NCBI GenBank assembly: GCA_964017235.1
Contig: OZ024935.1
Span: 1,922,001 to 1,986,000, forward strand
DNA: 64,000 bases
Direction: 5' to 3'
Source of the DNA: Sabellastarte sp. h YS-2021
Lineage: Eukaryota > Annelida > Polychaeta > Sabellida > Sabellidae
In this document: one piece after another, positions 33,586-43,013 of the stretch
How the letters are laid out: every line of letters begins with the position of its first letter
How positions within the stretch are numbered: position 1 is the first letter of the stretch
Made by a program: the position numbers and the translations under genes
The notes under the pieces: model-generated
The model's database searches: none
What the model saw: only the letters and a program-made list of their open reading frames with translations
What the model was told of the DNA's origin: nothing

Positions 33586-34770
33586 ATGTCGTCAGTGAAC
33601 AAGAAGACTCCTGTAACTAATGGGAGAAAGAAAGTGACGGCCTCAGCACGGGCAAAAACATCAGTGAGAAAGACGAGGAGAAAGGTCACAGCACATAGTG
33701 GGTCCTATTTGCAACACCCTGTAAGTACAGGATCTAAGGACACAAATGACACTATTCTTGCATTACTACAAGAAATGAGCAAATCAAATAAAGACATTGT
33801 TAATCGCATAGATGCGTTAGAGCGTCAACAATCGGCTAGTTCGACATCTTTAGTGGTGAAGCATCAGGCAAGGGTTCACACTAATCCGAACATAGCATCG
33901 ACTACAGCAGCGTCACTGATACCTCAAGCATCAGGATCTGCAAATGAAGGTTACAGGTCAGGACAGAACCCACTTTTGGAGAGAGTGGAACACATGGCTG
34001 CTGATAACAACCATGAGATTCCCCACCCTTTAGTGTCAAACCCCCCGAGATTAGGCGAGCAGAATCTGCATTATGACTCCATTGTGCCCAGTCTGGAGGC
34101 ATTGCGACAGAACTCGACTTTATCACAAGCTGTGTCACGGATCATGGCAACATAGTGATGGACAGGCCAGAATGGATGCAATGCAAGGTAAGGCGTCAAC
34201 AGTGCGATACTCAGGTCATTATAATACAACAGATTTGATCAAGACTCCCCCAGAAACCAGGTGGGCAAATGAGGGGTTCCATAGTGGTCAGGGAAAGAAG
34301 CATATAGTGTATGATGACTTGTCGTTAACGCAATGGGCTGTTGGGCAACTGTCAAATATTTATCAGATGAAGGATGCGGCTGTCTCAAAACAAGCTTTAT
34401 TACAAGTCATACTAGCACTTAAAGATGCGACATCTTTGCAATGGCAAGCAGTCAGGAGTGCTTGGGCTACTTCCATGCACGAGATTGAAGATGGGTCACT
34501 TACTTGGGCGGATGCAACACAATGGTTCCCTGAATCACCTCAGTGCCTCGCAAATTGCAATGGCCAATGCAAACATAGCGTCGAATGGTGCGTCACAACA
34601 ACTTTATCAGAAGAAAACATATAAAGTTTTCAATGAGGAAACTTGTTCTCATGACTTACATCACGGCAATTACAAACATTTTTGTGCGTTCTGTAGTCAC
34701 CAGGGGTGTTATTTAGTCTACCCCGAGGTCCAATGTCATTTCAAGGTCAGAACATTGGAGAAAAGTGATA
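33586..34770 (+). pseudogene. Ngaro gag-like protein, frameshifted
   Basis: ATG at 33586 opens a 189-codon frame with a very basic start (KKVTASARAKTSVRKTRRKV), then a coiled-coil-like stretch (DTILALLQEMSKSNKDIVNR). After a break near 34150 the next frame has LSLTQWAVGQLSNIYQ and ALKDATSLQWQAV, a helical capsid-like part. A further frame (34425-34775) encodes TYKVFNEETCSHDLHHGNYK, then HFCAFCSHQGC, a Cys/His cluster of the zinc-binding kind found at the end of gag in Ngaro/DIRS relatives. The element needs this protein to package its RNA. At least two frame changes are required to read through it, so it is not functional. Confidence 0.75.
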
Positions 34771-34775
34771 AATAG

Positions 34776-35218
34776 GATTCGAGACAATCACCTGAAGTTG
34801 GACTGTACTTTACCAGTGTAAAGATCAAGAGAGGGGGGTGTAACCGATGGTTTAATGTACTGTAACTTTAAGAATGTGTGTAGTAATCAAGTTGCTGAAG
34901 GTTATTCTGTCACTAATACTTGTGTCAACGAATGTGTCACTAACACATATGATTCATTTGTGATTTCAGTATGTGGGGAAGAGGACTATTTTCGGATTAT
35001 GTAAACAATGCTACTAGTGGGTGTAAACAAAACATTGATTATGATAAATCATATGGTTGTGTAAAATGTGATTTTATATCACTTTTGGGTTACGTTAACA
35101 CAAATGAATGTTGGCTGGTGTACTTGCATCATGATGGTACTTTTCAGGATAACGGGTTTTATTTATTGTTATTAAATAAGGTTGATGGGATGCATTACTG
35201 TGGGAACAAACACCACTT
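34776..35218 (+). other. Ngaro internal region between gag and pol, no clear domain
   Basis: The frame at 34971-35324 has no recognisable domain. The segment probably includes the gag-pol junction, obscured by decay. Confidence 0.4.
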
Positions 35219-37229
35219 GTGTGTGACTTCAGATCAGAGTGTCATGACGTATATGTTGCCGCTCTCGTTCCTAGTATACTCGAAAATTTATGCGACATTT
35301 CAGAATCTGGAAAGGATCCGGTAAGAGATCCCATGTTTCCAGATAAAACAAAAGGTTTTATCAACCACATAGTTTCAGAATTCCAACTTGTTGGTCCTGA
35401 TAGGGTACCTGTTGAGATTACCACTGTGGAGCAGTGTATTGAAATTGCTAGTATTATAAGGTCAACTAGAGCACCTAATTATCAGAAAGCGAGAAATCCT
35501 TTAGTATGAGGTTTGAATATTGAAGCTTGGGAAGCATACTTAAAGGATTGCCCTGACCCACTTTTAATTCAGTATCTAAAATTTAGTTTTTCTATTAGAA
35601 CATGATGCCCTTAATATAATCTCTGTGGTTAACCACCACTCGGTTATTCAGTTCAGTCAAGCGGTTGATGAATATTTTAAGAAAGAACTTCAACAGAGAA
35701 CCATCTTGGGTCCTGTTAATGAAATTCGTTTCAATATGTTTCACTGTTCCCCTCTCTTGACCAGGCCTAAAGATGTGATCTAAAGAAGGGTGATTGTAAA
35801 CCTTTCACATCTGTATGGAAGTTCTGTTAATGAGTTTGTGGACACATTCAGATTTGATCATAGGCCTTTCAAACTTAAACTTATCTCCACTGATGATATT
35901 GTTAAAGAGATTTTAAATCTACATGACCCCATGTTATTTAAGATTGATGTTGCCAGGGCATTTTGTAATCTTAGGGTTGATCCTGTGGATGTTATGAAGC
36001 TTGGAATGACTTGGAGAGGTCAATACTACCTTAGTTCAGCTATTGTTTTTGGCTGGAAACATGGGACAGCTAGCTTTCAATTAGTGGCCGATGCAATATC
36101 TTATATCATGGCTCAGAAAGGTTGTATTTATTTATTTATTTGGGATTTTATGTCGCTTGCAACACTGTACAGGTCATATCACGAGGGGTAGTTGGAAGGG
36201 CAGAGGAAACCAGTACATACAGTTCGCTAGGGTTCTGTACTGTAAACTGCCGACCAACGGCAAGCAACTACCAGCTTTCCCACTTGAGGTCGTGCCGGGA
36301 ATCGAACCCCGGCCTCAGAGGTGGGAGTTGAGAGTGTTACCACTCTGCCACGGTAGTCCCTCATAAAGGTTGTAAGTTGTTGGCCTATGTGGATGATTTT
36401 TGGTGGTGGCTGAGCGCCATATGGTTCAAAAATTTTATAACAGATTAGCTGAGCTTTTCATTGAGCTAGGACTTCCGATGAATATTGAGAAGAAAACTCC
36501 TCCATCAAAAATTTTGACTTGCTTAGGCATATCTATAAACATAGAAACCAATACCCTTAGCATAGACCAGGAGAAACTTATAACTATACATAAGGAATGT
36601 CTCCATGTAGCTGGCAAGAAATATCTCACCAAGAAGTCTTTTCAATCTCTATTTGGCAAGCTCATATATATTCACAAATGTGTTGTGTCTGCTAGGATTT
36701 TTATCAATCGTATGTTGATTAGTTTTAGGGAGAATGCACATAAGAAGCGTATTAAGTTAACTCAAGAAATTTATAAGGATTTAGCATGGTTTTTGGAATT
36801 TTTACCTACGTTCAGTGGGATTACATATTTCAATAAGACTGAAGCTCTGATTGAAAACTATGTATATCTGGATGCGTCTTTGACTGGTTTAGGAGCCATC
36901 TGGAATGACAGAGTGTATAGCACACCCATACTTGCTATCCCAGGTTTTCACCTTAAGATTGTTCACTTGGAGATGCTAAACATTGTTTTGGCTTTGCGGA
37001 CTTGGGGCTCATATTGGCAACATAAAAAATAAAGATTTTTTGTGACAATTTGGCTGTTGTTCAGGTGGTCAAATCCTCCAAAACAAAAGACAATTTTTTG
37101 CCAGCTTGCATTCGCAATATTTGGTTGATCTCAGCTTCAAAGGACATTGACATAGTTGTCGAGCATATTGAAGGTAAAAAAAATGTAATAGCTGACCTTT
37201 TGTCTCGCTTCATTCCAATGAAGGGGTAG
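35219..37229 (+). pseudogene. Ngaro reverse transcriptase and RNase H, SINE-interrupted
   Basis: Coding remnants in order: YVAALVPSILENLCD and NHIVSEFQLVGPDRVPVEIT (35219-35509), WEAYLKDCPDPLL, VIVNLSHLYGSSVN, then the RT core LFKIDVARAFCNLRVDP (catalytic Asp near 35945), YYLSSAIVFGWKHGTASFQL, and after the SINE LLAYVDDFWWW (36377 on), the YxDD box. RNase H follows in the frame 36400-37032 and the next frame: VYLDASLTGLGAIW, HLEMLNIVLALRTWG, FFCDNLAVVQVV and NVIADLLSRF, ending at TAG 37227-37229. All acidic residues of RNase H are present. Stops at about 35507 and 35779, the SINE, and a frameshift near 37030 disable it. Motif wording fits Ngaro rather than DIRS-1. Confidence 0.9.
36117..36374 (-). 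mobile_element. tRNA-derived SINE inside the Ngaro reverse transcriptase
   Basis: The body is 36127-36364 on the minus strand with AAAGGTTGTA at 36117-36126 and 36365-36374 as target duplication. The head has GTGGCAGAGTGGTAACAC and GGTTCGATTCCCGGC, the tail GACATAAAATCCC plus (AAAT)n. It falls between RT motifs B and C, and the RT frame reads on directly across the duplicated site. It is nearly the same sequence as 31802-32039. Confidence 0.95.
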
Positions 37230-37299
37230 ATAAGGCTATAATGTTTTTAATGAAAATATTGACATCCAAAAGTTTAACCTTAATTTGACCTTGTGATTT

Positions 37300-38267
37300 C
37301 AGGTGGAACTTCATCTTCTGCCCCCCTTTTGGAGTCAGCTTGAACCAGAGTTTCCTCAGCCTTTAGTGATGCAACCAACAGAGCTCATCAGTTACATTTC
37401 AGAACATTTTTAGCATTTTTGTTGTTTTTCAAGTTGCCAGTGGACTTTTCACTTCACAATATCCTTGTGTTTCTGGAATATCTTTATAATTATCACTTAT
37501 CACCACATAAAAAATTATGTATCCTCCTTGATGTGAATGGCCAGGACTAATATTTCGGCTGAATATCTCTCACATATTTCAGTGGGGCATTACCACAGAA
37601 GCATATCTATTAATTCAACTTTTAGGCCTATGCCTAGGGGTGTCTTTGACATACATACATTGTATCACATATCGAAGGCATGTGATGCCTTGGCAGATCC
37701 CCTGTTGTATAGGGCTATCTTTCTCACTGCATTTTATGCACTTTTGCGTATCTCAAATATAGCTCCCCACAGTGCTAAAGCTTTGAATCTTACTAGGCAT
37801 TTCCTTAGGCAGGACCTAATTTTTCACTAACCTGGGGCTCACCTACTGGTGAACTGGACTAAGACATTGCAAGATAACCGTATTTGGTTCAACTTCCTAA
37901 ACTAGAAAATGTGTATCTCTGTCCAGTTAGAGCCCTTTCTGTTTTGCTAGCTTCTAGGAAACTACCTCCAACTGCTCCTCTATTCACAAATAATTTCCCC
38001 CCATTTACATAGGTCATTGATACGCATGTCAGAGATGCACTTAGAAAGGTTTTAACTCTACTAGACATTCCTCTCAATGGTCATGGGTTCCATACCTTTA
38101 GAAGATCTGGCACGACATTTGCTTTTCATCACAATGCATCTTTACAGGATATCATGGCTCATGGGTTATGGCGTAGTTCAGCGGTTTGACTGTACCTACA
38201 GAATTCTCCTCAATCTCTCTCCACTATTCCCTTGACCTTTACCTTGGCTATTCCTGCTTACTTCTAG
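37300..38267 (+). pseudogene. Ngaro tyrosine recombinase, broken
   Basis: N-terminal pieces include VDFSLHNILVFLEYLYN (about 37440) and LSPHK. After a shift, the frame 37537-37830 has LYRAIFLTAFYALLRISNIA, the helix with the first catalytic Arg, and LTRHFLRQDLIF. Later (about 38080-38267) comes HGFHTFRRSGTTFAFH, the H-x-x-R block, then DIMAHGLWRSSAV (His/Trp block). TGA at 38187-38189 lies where Trp is usual, two codons before the likely nucleophile Tyr of LYLQNSP. The frame then runs to TAG at about 38267. It would have recombined circular copies into the genome. Its order after RT/RNase H and before B1 is as expected. Confidence 0.85.
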
Positions 38268-38276
38268 CTTGGGTTT

Positions 38277-38426
38277 GGGTTAATATTTTAAAATTCATGC
38301 TTCATTTCAAAATCTTAGTTGTTCAAAATCCTAACTTGTAAATAAAGATTGTCCAATCTATTGATTTAGCATTTTATATGACACACATGACATATGACCT
38401 TTGACCTGTATCTGACGCACGAACTG
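38277..38426 (+). repeat. Ngaro repeat B1
   Basis: 150 bp from GGGTTAATATTTTAAAATTC to GCACGAACTG, matching B2 (39205-39354) with about eight differences. It ends exactly where A2 begins. Confidence 0.92.
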
Positions 38427-38627
38427 TTGGTAGTATGGCTTTGTAGGAGCCTACTATGGCAGTTTTTGTTTGACCTTAAGCTTTCAGTTTTATTGCCTCC
38501 TACCTTTAATTTCATCTGTTTATTCTCTATAACCAATCAGGGCTCTTCATGCTTCATTGGCGCACCCTTTGCCATTGAACTCTTTCATATTTGAATTTGA
38601 AGCCAAAGTGAATGCATAGAAATTTGT
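38427..38627 (+). repeat. Ngaro repeat A2
   Basis: 201-bp copy of A1, directly after B1, with about ten substitutions relative to A1. Confidence 0.92.
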
Positions 38628-39204
38628 CCCTGCATCCCATCTCTAGTACAGAAGCACATCCCTGTTCCAGGTATCCTTTCTGGGGCAGGGAATAAAAAGG
38701 GATTGGATTGGCTTTTGACATCTGGCCATTTGGACCTGTTCTCACAGGTGTTGATCTGACTGACCAGATTATCTGATCACATTTTCGACCCTTGGCTGGG
38801 ACCCCTTTTACCTGGGATTGATGTAGGCCTTGGGTATGTACATTGAGACTTAATTTTGTGTTTTAGGAGAAACTTTTCAGATTTCATATCTGTTTTCATA
38901 AATTTCGGCCACTGACTGGGACCCCATGGGTTGGTCTTGCCTAAGGGAGTTCTCCTGCTTTGGATAGATATAGGTCGGTAGATTATGAACTAAGACTCAC
39001 AGTTCGAGTTCCTGTAGAAACTTATAAGATGAGCCAGGCTGACGCTGTGTTTCCCCTACTGACCATGACAAATTGGAAAATATGCATTTTTGTGACCTTT
39101 ATGGTGTTTGACTTGTAGCAATTATGTAGAGAATACATCGGTGTATATAAGTAACCGGGATGGTAGACATTGCTTGTGATAAACCAGATTATATGGTAAC
39201 GTGT
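38628..39204. other. 577-bp stretch between Ngaro repeats A2 and B2
   Basis: No coding sequence. It contains a loosely repeated block: GACCCTTGGCTGGGACCCC (38788) and GCCACTGACTGGGACCCC (38908). It could be a genuine part of this subfamily or a later insertion. Confidence 0.5.
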
Positions 39205-39354
39205 GGGTTAATATTTTAAAATTCATGCTTCATTTTAAAATCTTAGTTGTTCAAAATACTAACATGTAAATAAAGATTCTCCAATCTATTGATTTAGCAT
39301 TTTATATGATACACATGACATATGACCTTTGACCTGCATCTGATGCACGAACTG
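39205..39354 (+). repeat. Ngaro repeat B2 (right terminus)
   Basis: Second copy of B1. Sequence after GCACGAACTG here (AAAGAAATGTGC) is unrelated to A2, so this marks the right end of the element. Confidence 0.9.
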
Positions 39355-39576
39355 AAAGAAATGTGCAATGTCTTGCAATTCTTGTTACTAAAAATTACTT
39401 ATTAGGAGATTTCTGCAATTTTTATTATGTCTGTGATTATTGAAAACATACCACTAAAGAAGATGACATTTGACCCAAACTGAAAGATGTACCAAGGACT
39501 GTTTCAGAAATAATGATACCTGGGATGTATAATTCCAAGTCTAACCTTTGAACTTTTGCCCCAAGTAGCAGATCTA

Positions 39577-40868
39577 ATCTAATATAAACTTTTATAGCGC
39601 TTAATCTCCATCACTGATGGACTCTAAGGCGCATCTAAACATAAAGCAAGGCAGTTAAGAGTTAATCAAGGGACATAGCCAGGTCGTACCAAGGAGACAC
39701 AGATGTGACGGGGGAGGCTATGGTGGGTAGGCTTTTGCAAACAGGTATGTTTTAAGCTTCTTTCTGAAGGAGGCAACTGATGTTGCACCGCGAACATCTT
39801 GAGGGAGGTCATTCCAGATCTTAGGAGCATCAAAGGCAAAACTATGGCTTAAATGTTTGGCTGACTTGAAGACTGATGAATGGAAAGGAGGAACTGTAAG
39901 ATATTGATGATCTGGGTGACTATGCCTAGTACTATAGGGACAACTACTAAAAGACAAGAATGGTTTGAAATAAGAAGGAGAACCACTATGCAAAAATTTA
40001 TACACAAGTGTTGCAGTTTTGAAAATGCAACGGTACCTAAGAGGCAACCAGTGGAGTTTCTGTAGAATGGGTGTAACATGTGAGCATACTTTCCATGATT
40101 TGTAACAATAAGAGCAAGGGTGTTCTGAATACTTTGCAATTTGTACTGATTGAAACCGGACAAACCTCTGAACAGAGAATTACAATAGTCCAGACGACTA
40201 CTAACCAAGGCATTTGCAGTAAGGACTGCCACTTCATGAGTGAGATACTTTCTAATTCTACAAAGGTCACGCATCTGAAGGAAGCACGCTTTGCTAGTCC
40301 TCTTGATAAGCTCAGAGAATGAAAAATCTGCATCAAACCACACACCTAGATTTCTAACAGAATCAACTGGATGAAGAAGGCTACCAAGAATGCTAACAGG
40401 AAAGTGAGAGGAAATCTTCTGACGTTGAGCATTGGAACCAGTTTTTTAGGGTTGAGCTTCAATTTACTGAGAGACATCCACTCTTGGACATCATGAAGGA
40501 AGGCATTTAGCTTGGTGAGAGCCAAAGAAGCATTCTTGTGGGAGAGATGGATGTATAACTGAGTATCATCCGCATAAAAATGGAATTTAATAAGCGGGTG
40601 GAGGTGAATTTTACTAAGTGGTGTTGTATAGAGTGAAAACAGTAACAGACCCACAACAGAACTTTGCGGAACTCCATAGATGAGATTGCTTAATTCAGAT
40701 AGTGTGGAGCCTATCTTAATGGCCTGGCAACAATTTCTTAAGTAGGAAGCAAACCACCTTAGAACTGTTCCACCAAGACCAAACCAGGATTTAAGGTAAC
40801 CAAGGAGAATATTATGGTCTATAGTGTCAAATGGGGCTGATAAGTCTAGCAGATGTCTACCAGGCTTC
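39577..40868 (-). mobile_element. L2/CR1-like LINE, 3' third, decayed
   Basis: Minus strand. From right to left it shows RT motif A remnant LLDLSAPFDTIDHNILL (about 40855-40805), SVVGLLLFSLYTTPLSK, FHFYADDTQLYIHLSH (about 40570; YADD box), SLSKLKLNPKK, then ELIKRTSKACFLQMRDLCRI, LVSSRLDYCNSLFRGLSGFN and, after a frameshift near 40047, IWNDLPQDVRGATSVASFRK and KTYLFAKAYPP. Its 3' UTR holds GCGCCTTAGAGTCCATCA and GATGGAGATTAAGCGC and ends in an (ATTAG)n-like tail at 39577-39590. It is truncated at the 5' side within RT. Confidence 0.92.
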
Positions 40869-40909
40869 TAGAAAGTTACAAATCCTTGTTGTAAAATGTG
40901 TATTGAAGG

Positions 40910-41049
40910 AATAACACACTCCTAGCATAGGGTTATGCATGGTTTCACAACTCATAGCTGATTAGAAACTCTCAGGCTTCGCCTACATGTTACTAATATC
41001 GCTATTTGTTGTAAAACCCTGCATAACCCCACGCTAGGAGTGTGTTATT
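40910..41049. repeat. Foldback element with 41-nt arms
   Basis: The left arm 40910-40950 (AATAACACACTCCTAGC...ACAA) pairs with the right arm 41009-41049 at 37 of 41 positions, with a 58-nt loop. It is likely a MITE-like or foldback transposon relic. No target duplication or host hairpin RNA family was recognised. Confidence 0.75.
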
Positions 41050-41340
41050 CTGATTTAAACATGACATTTCACAATTTTTCTTGTCTTCTTGTTATTTTCA
41101 TGAAGCTTTGTAGCGCATAGTCTTCGTAATTTGACTTTTAAAAAGTGAAGTGCGATTATCACCCTTATTCCTTTTACTGACTGAGAGGTTATGCTCAGTT
41201 TTACAATGGTGATTGACCAATTAGAATCGCAGACGCAAGCATGTCATGTTAGAATATAAAATATACCAAAACTTTGTACAATATTTTAATATTGATTTTT
41301 ACCAACAAACATTTTCACTTGCAACAGATTTTTTTTTCAG

Positions 41341-41480
41341 TTTTTTCCTGCCGTTTTCTGATAGAATCAGTTGTTGCAGAACTACAACGTAAAACATTGG
41401 CTAAGGCTTTGGAACTAAGGTACAAACACTTCACTCCTTTATGTCTAGGTGTCAATACTGCCTATCAGACATTTTACCAG
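41341..41480 (+). other. Candidate lone exon, unknown protein
   Basis: Bounded by a strong acceptor (TTTTTTTTCAG ending at 41340) and a donor (ACCAG, then GTAAAA at 41481). The frame is open throughout and reads FLIESVVAELQRKTLAKALE, then LRYKHFTPLCLGVNTAYQTF, a plausible soluble-protein sequence. The exon would be 140 nt and end in phase 0. I do not recognise the family, and no neighbouring exon could be joined to it. It may be a fragment of a captured or dead gene. Confidence 0.3.
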
Positions 41481-41639
41481 GTAAAAAAGTGGATCCTTGC
41501 TTTACGTTTAGCTTTGCAATTAAATGAATATTTTGTCATTAAAGCAGGTATAAAGTGTATATAGGAAAGATAAACTTCCGGAATGACATGAATGAAACAA
41601 TGCCACAAATGATGTCGGTCGTGAGCTGCAAAGCTATCA

Positions 41640-41745
41640 GAGACACCAGTAGTACACTGAGGTGGTCACCCATCCAAGTACTAACATAGTCCATTGCTGC
41701 TTCACTACAGTGATGAGACAGGTACTCATCTCAGGTTCTCACAAT
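41640..41745 (-). pseudogene. 5S rRNA-like relic
   Basis: Minus strand contains GTTAGTACTTGGATGGGTGA followed by CCACCT, which matches the conserved C-box region of eukaryotic 5S rRNA (TTAGTACTTGGATGGGAGACC). Upstream GTGAAGCAGCAATGG resembles the A-box region (AAGCTAAGCAGGG). The remainder is diverged. It is either a 5S pseudogene or the head of a 5S-derived SINE. Confidence 0.65.
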
Positions 41746-43013
41746 GCATGTCACAAAGTCCAGAGACAAAAATATGGAAAACGGTGATTTCTAGAAGCAT
41801 GGGCCTCACTCAAGTGGCTAACAAGATTATCATATAATTTAACTTATTCTGAGAGCTAACGATTGATGTTTACAGTAGAATATGTATTGTGAACAGTCAT
41901 GAAGTCATCTGTGTTAACATTTTTATACTCATTGCTTCCAAATTGTCACAGATGTTACTGGTATAAAGTATAAATTTACTGGTGAGATGGATGGCTAAAT
42001 CTGCAGCTATAAAATGTTTTATTGCAAAAAAAGTCAACAGAATGAATAAATGTCATACTATTACCCGTCACAAATACTATCTGTATGTCAGTGTATGGCT
42101 GAAACTATGTCATTACAGTCATAAATCTGTGAATACTTAATAAATTGTTTAGAGATATACATTCTATTTTAACTCCAAAAATGTCAATAAATCTTTTTGG
42201 CATTATTGCTCAATGATTTCACAATGTGGATGCGCAGTCAAATAGTCACTTTATAAGCATTTTGGTTAGCTCTTAATACTGAAAATAAGATTTCATGAAA
42301 TGACTCAGGCCTTGGGGATAGATTCACAAAAGGACTTCTGTCTTGTCGGTAACTATGGATTTTTCGAGGGTCAGGACCAATGTTTAAAGAGTCAATTAGG
42401 TTTGGTTATAGATTCGCAGCTTGTTGCAGTGTACAGGCAAAAAAATCAAACACGTTTGAAATTTCATCGCTCCTCACTGACTCTTGATCCGGACAACCAC
42501 GACTCTGCCCACCAGGAAAACTGTCTTGTATCTCTATGTCTTGCCGTAGTTACTTTCCATCATGTCCCATACTGTAAATGTCTTGTCTGGAAACATTTGG
42601 TGGCCGATCATGGTCAAGTATCCAGATATCACTCCACGACAGGCCATAGATGAATACCAATTGTACTTAAAAGGAAACCAGTCTGTTGTAAATTAATCAG
42701 ACCTGACTTGGTCACTACTCATCAGGTCTCCAAGTCTTCGGTTACAGAGTCAGTTACTTCAGATCAAGCCAGGAAGACAGCAGGAAAAGTTGTAGGAAGA
42801 AACAGACAAGGCAGTTACAACAATAGACAAGCCGCAAAATATAAAAGAGCGGCTGGCTTCATTTTACCAACCCACACATTGTTGGTTATGCAATCTGTGT
42901 TCATAAAAGGTGGGTTGGAGTGCTGAATGCATCATTTGAATCATTTTGCATCATTTGTTTTTTTCACAAAATAAGCTTTTGTTTTATACAAATGCTGCTT
43001 TTATTTAATTTAG
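41746..43013. other. No gene recognised
   Basis: AT-rich sequence with two medium frames on the plus strand (42300-42653, 42708-42926) that lack recognisable domains and may be remnants of one decayed frame. Nothing else is seen. Confidence 0.3.

Larger units (their letters stand above)
33291..39354 (+). mobile_element. Ngaro-type tyrosine-recombinase retrotransposon with split direct repeats
   Basis: Plus-strand element with the layout A1 (33291-33491), gag-like frames, reverse transcriptase and RNase H, tyrosine recombinase, B1 (38277-38426), A2 (38427-38627) and B2 (39205-39354). B1 and A2 touch directly, the diagnostic split-direct-repeat order of Ngaro and PAT elements; these lack an integrase and use a tyrosine recombinase on circular DNA. 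A 577-bp stretch (38628-39204) separates A2 from B2, more than I expect for the family. All frames are broken by stops and frameshifts, and a SINE sits in the RT. No target duplication is seen, as expected. Confidence 0.92.

Noticed and set aside
42300..42926. Two plus-strand frames as a host gene
   Set aside because: No recognisable domain, no splice sites that join them, and biased composition. Could be a decayed element; left uncalled.
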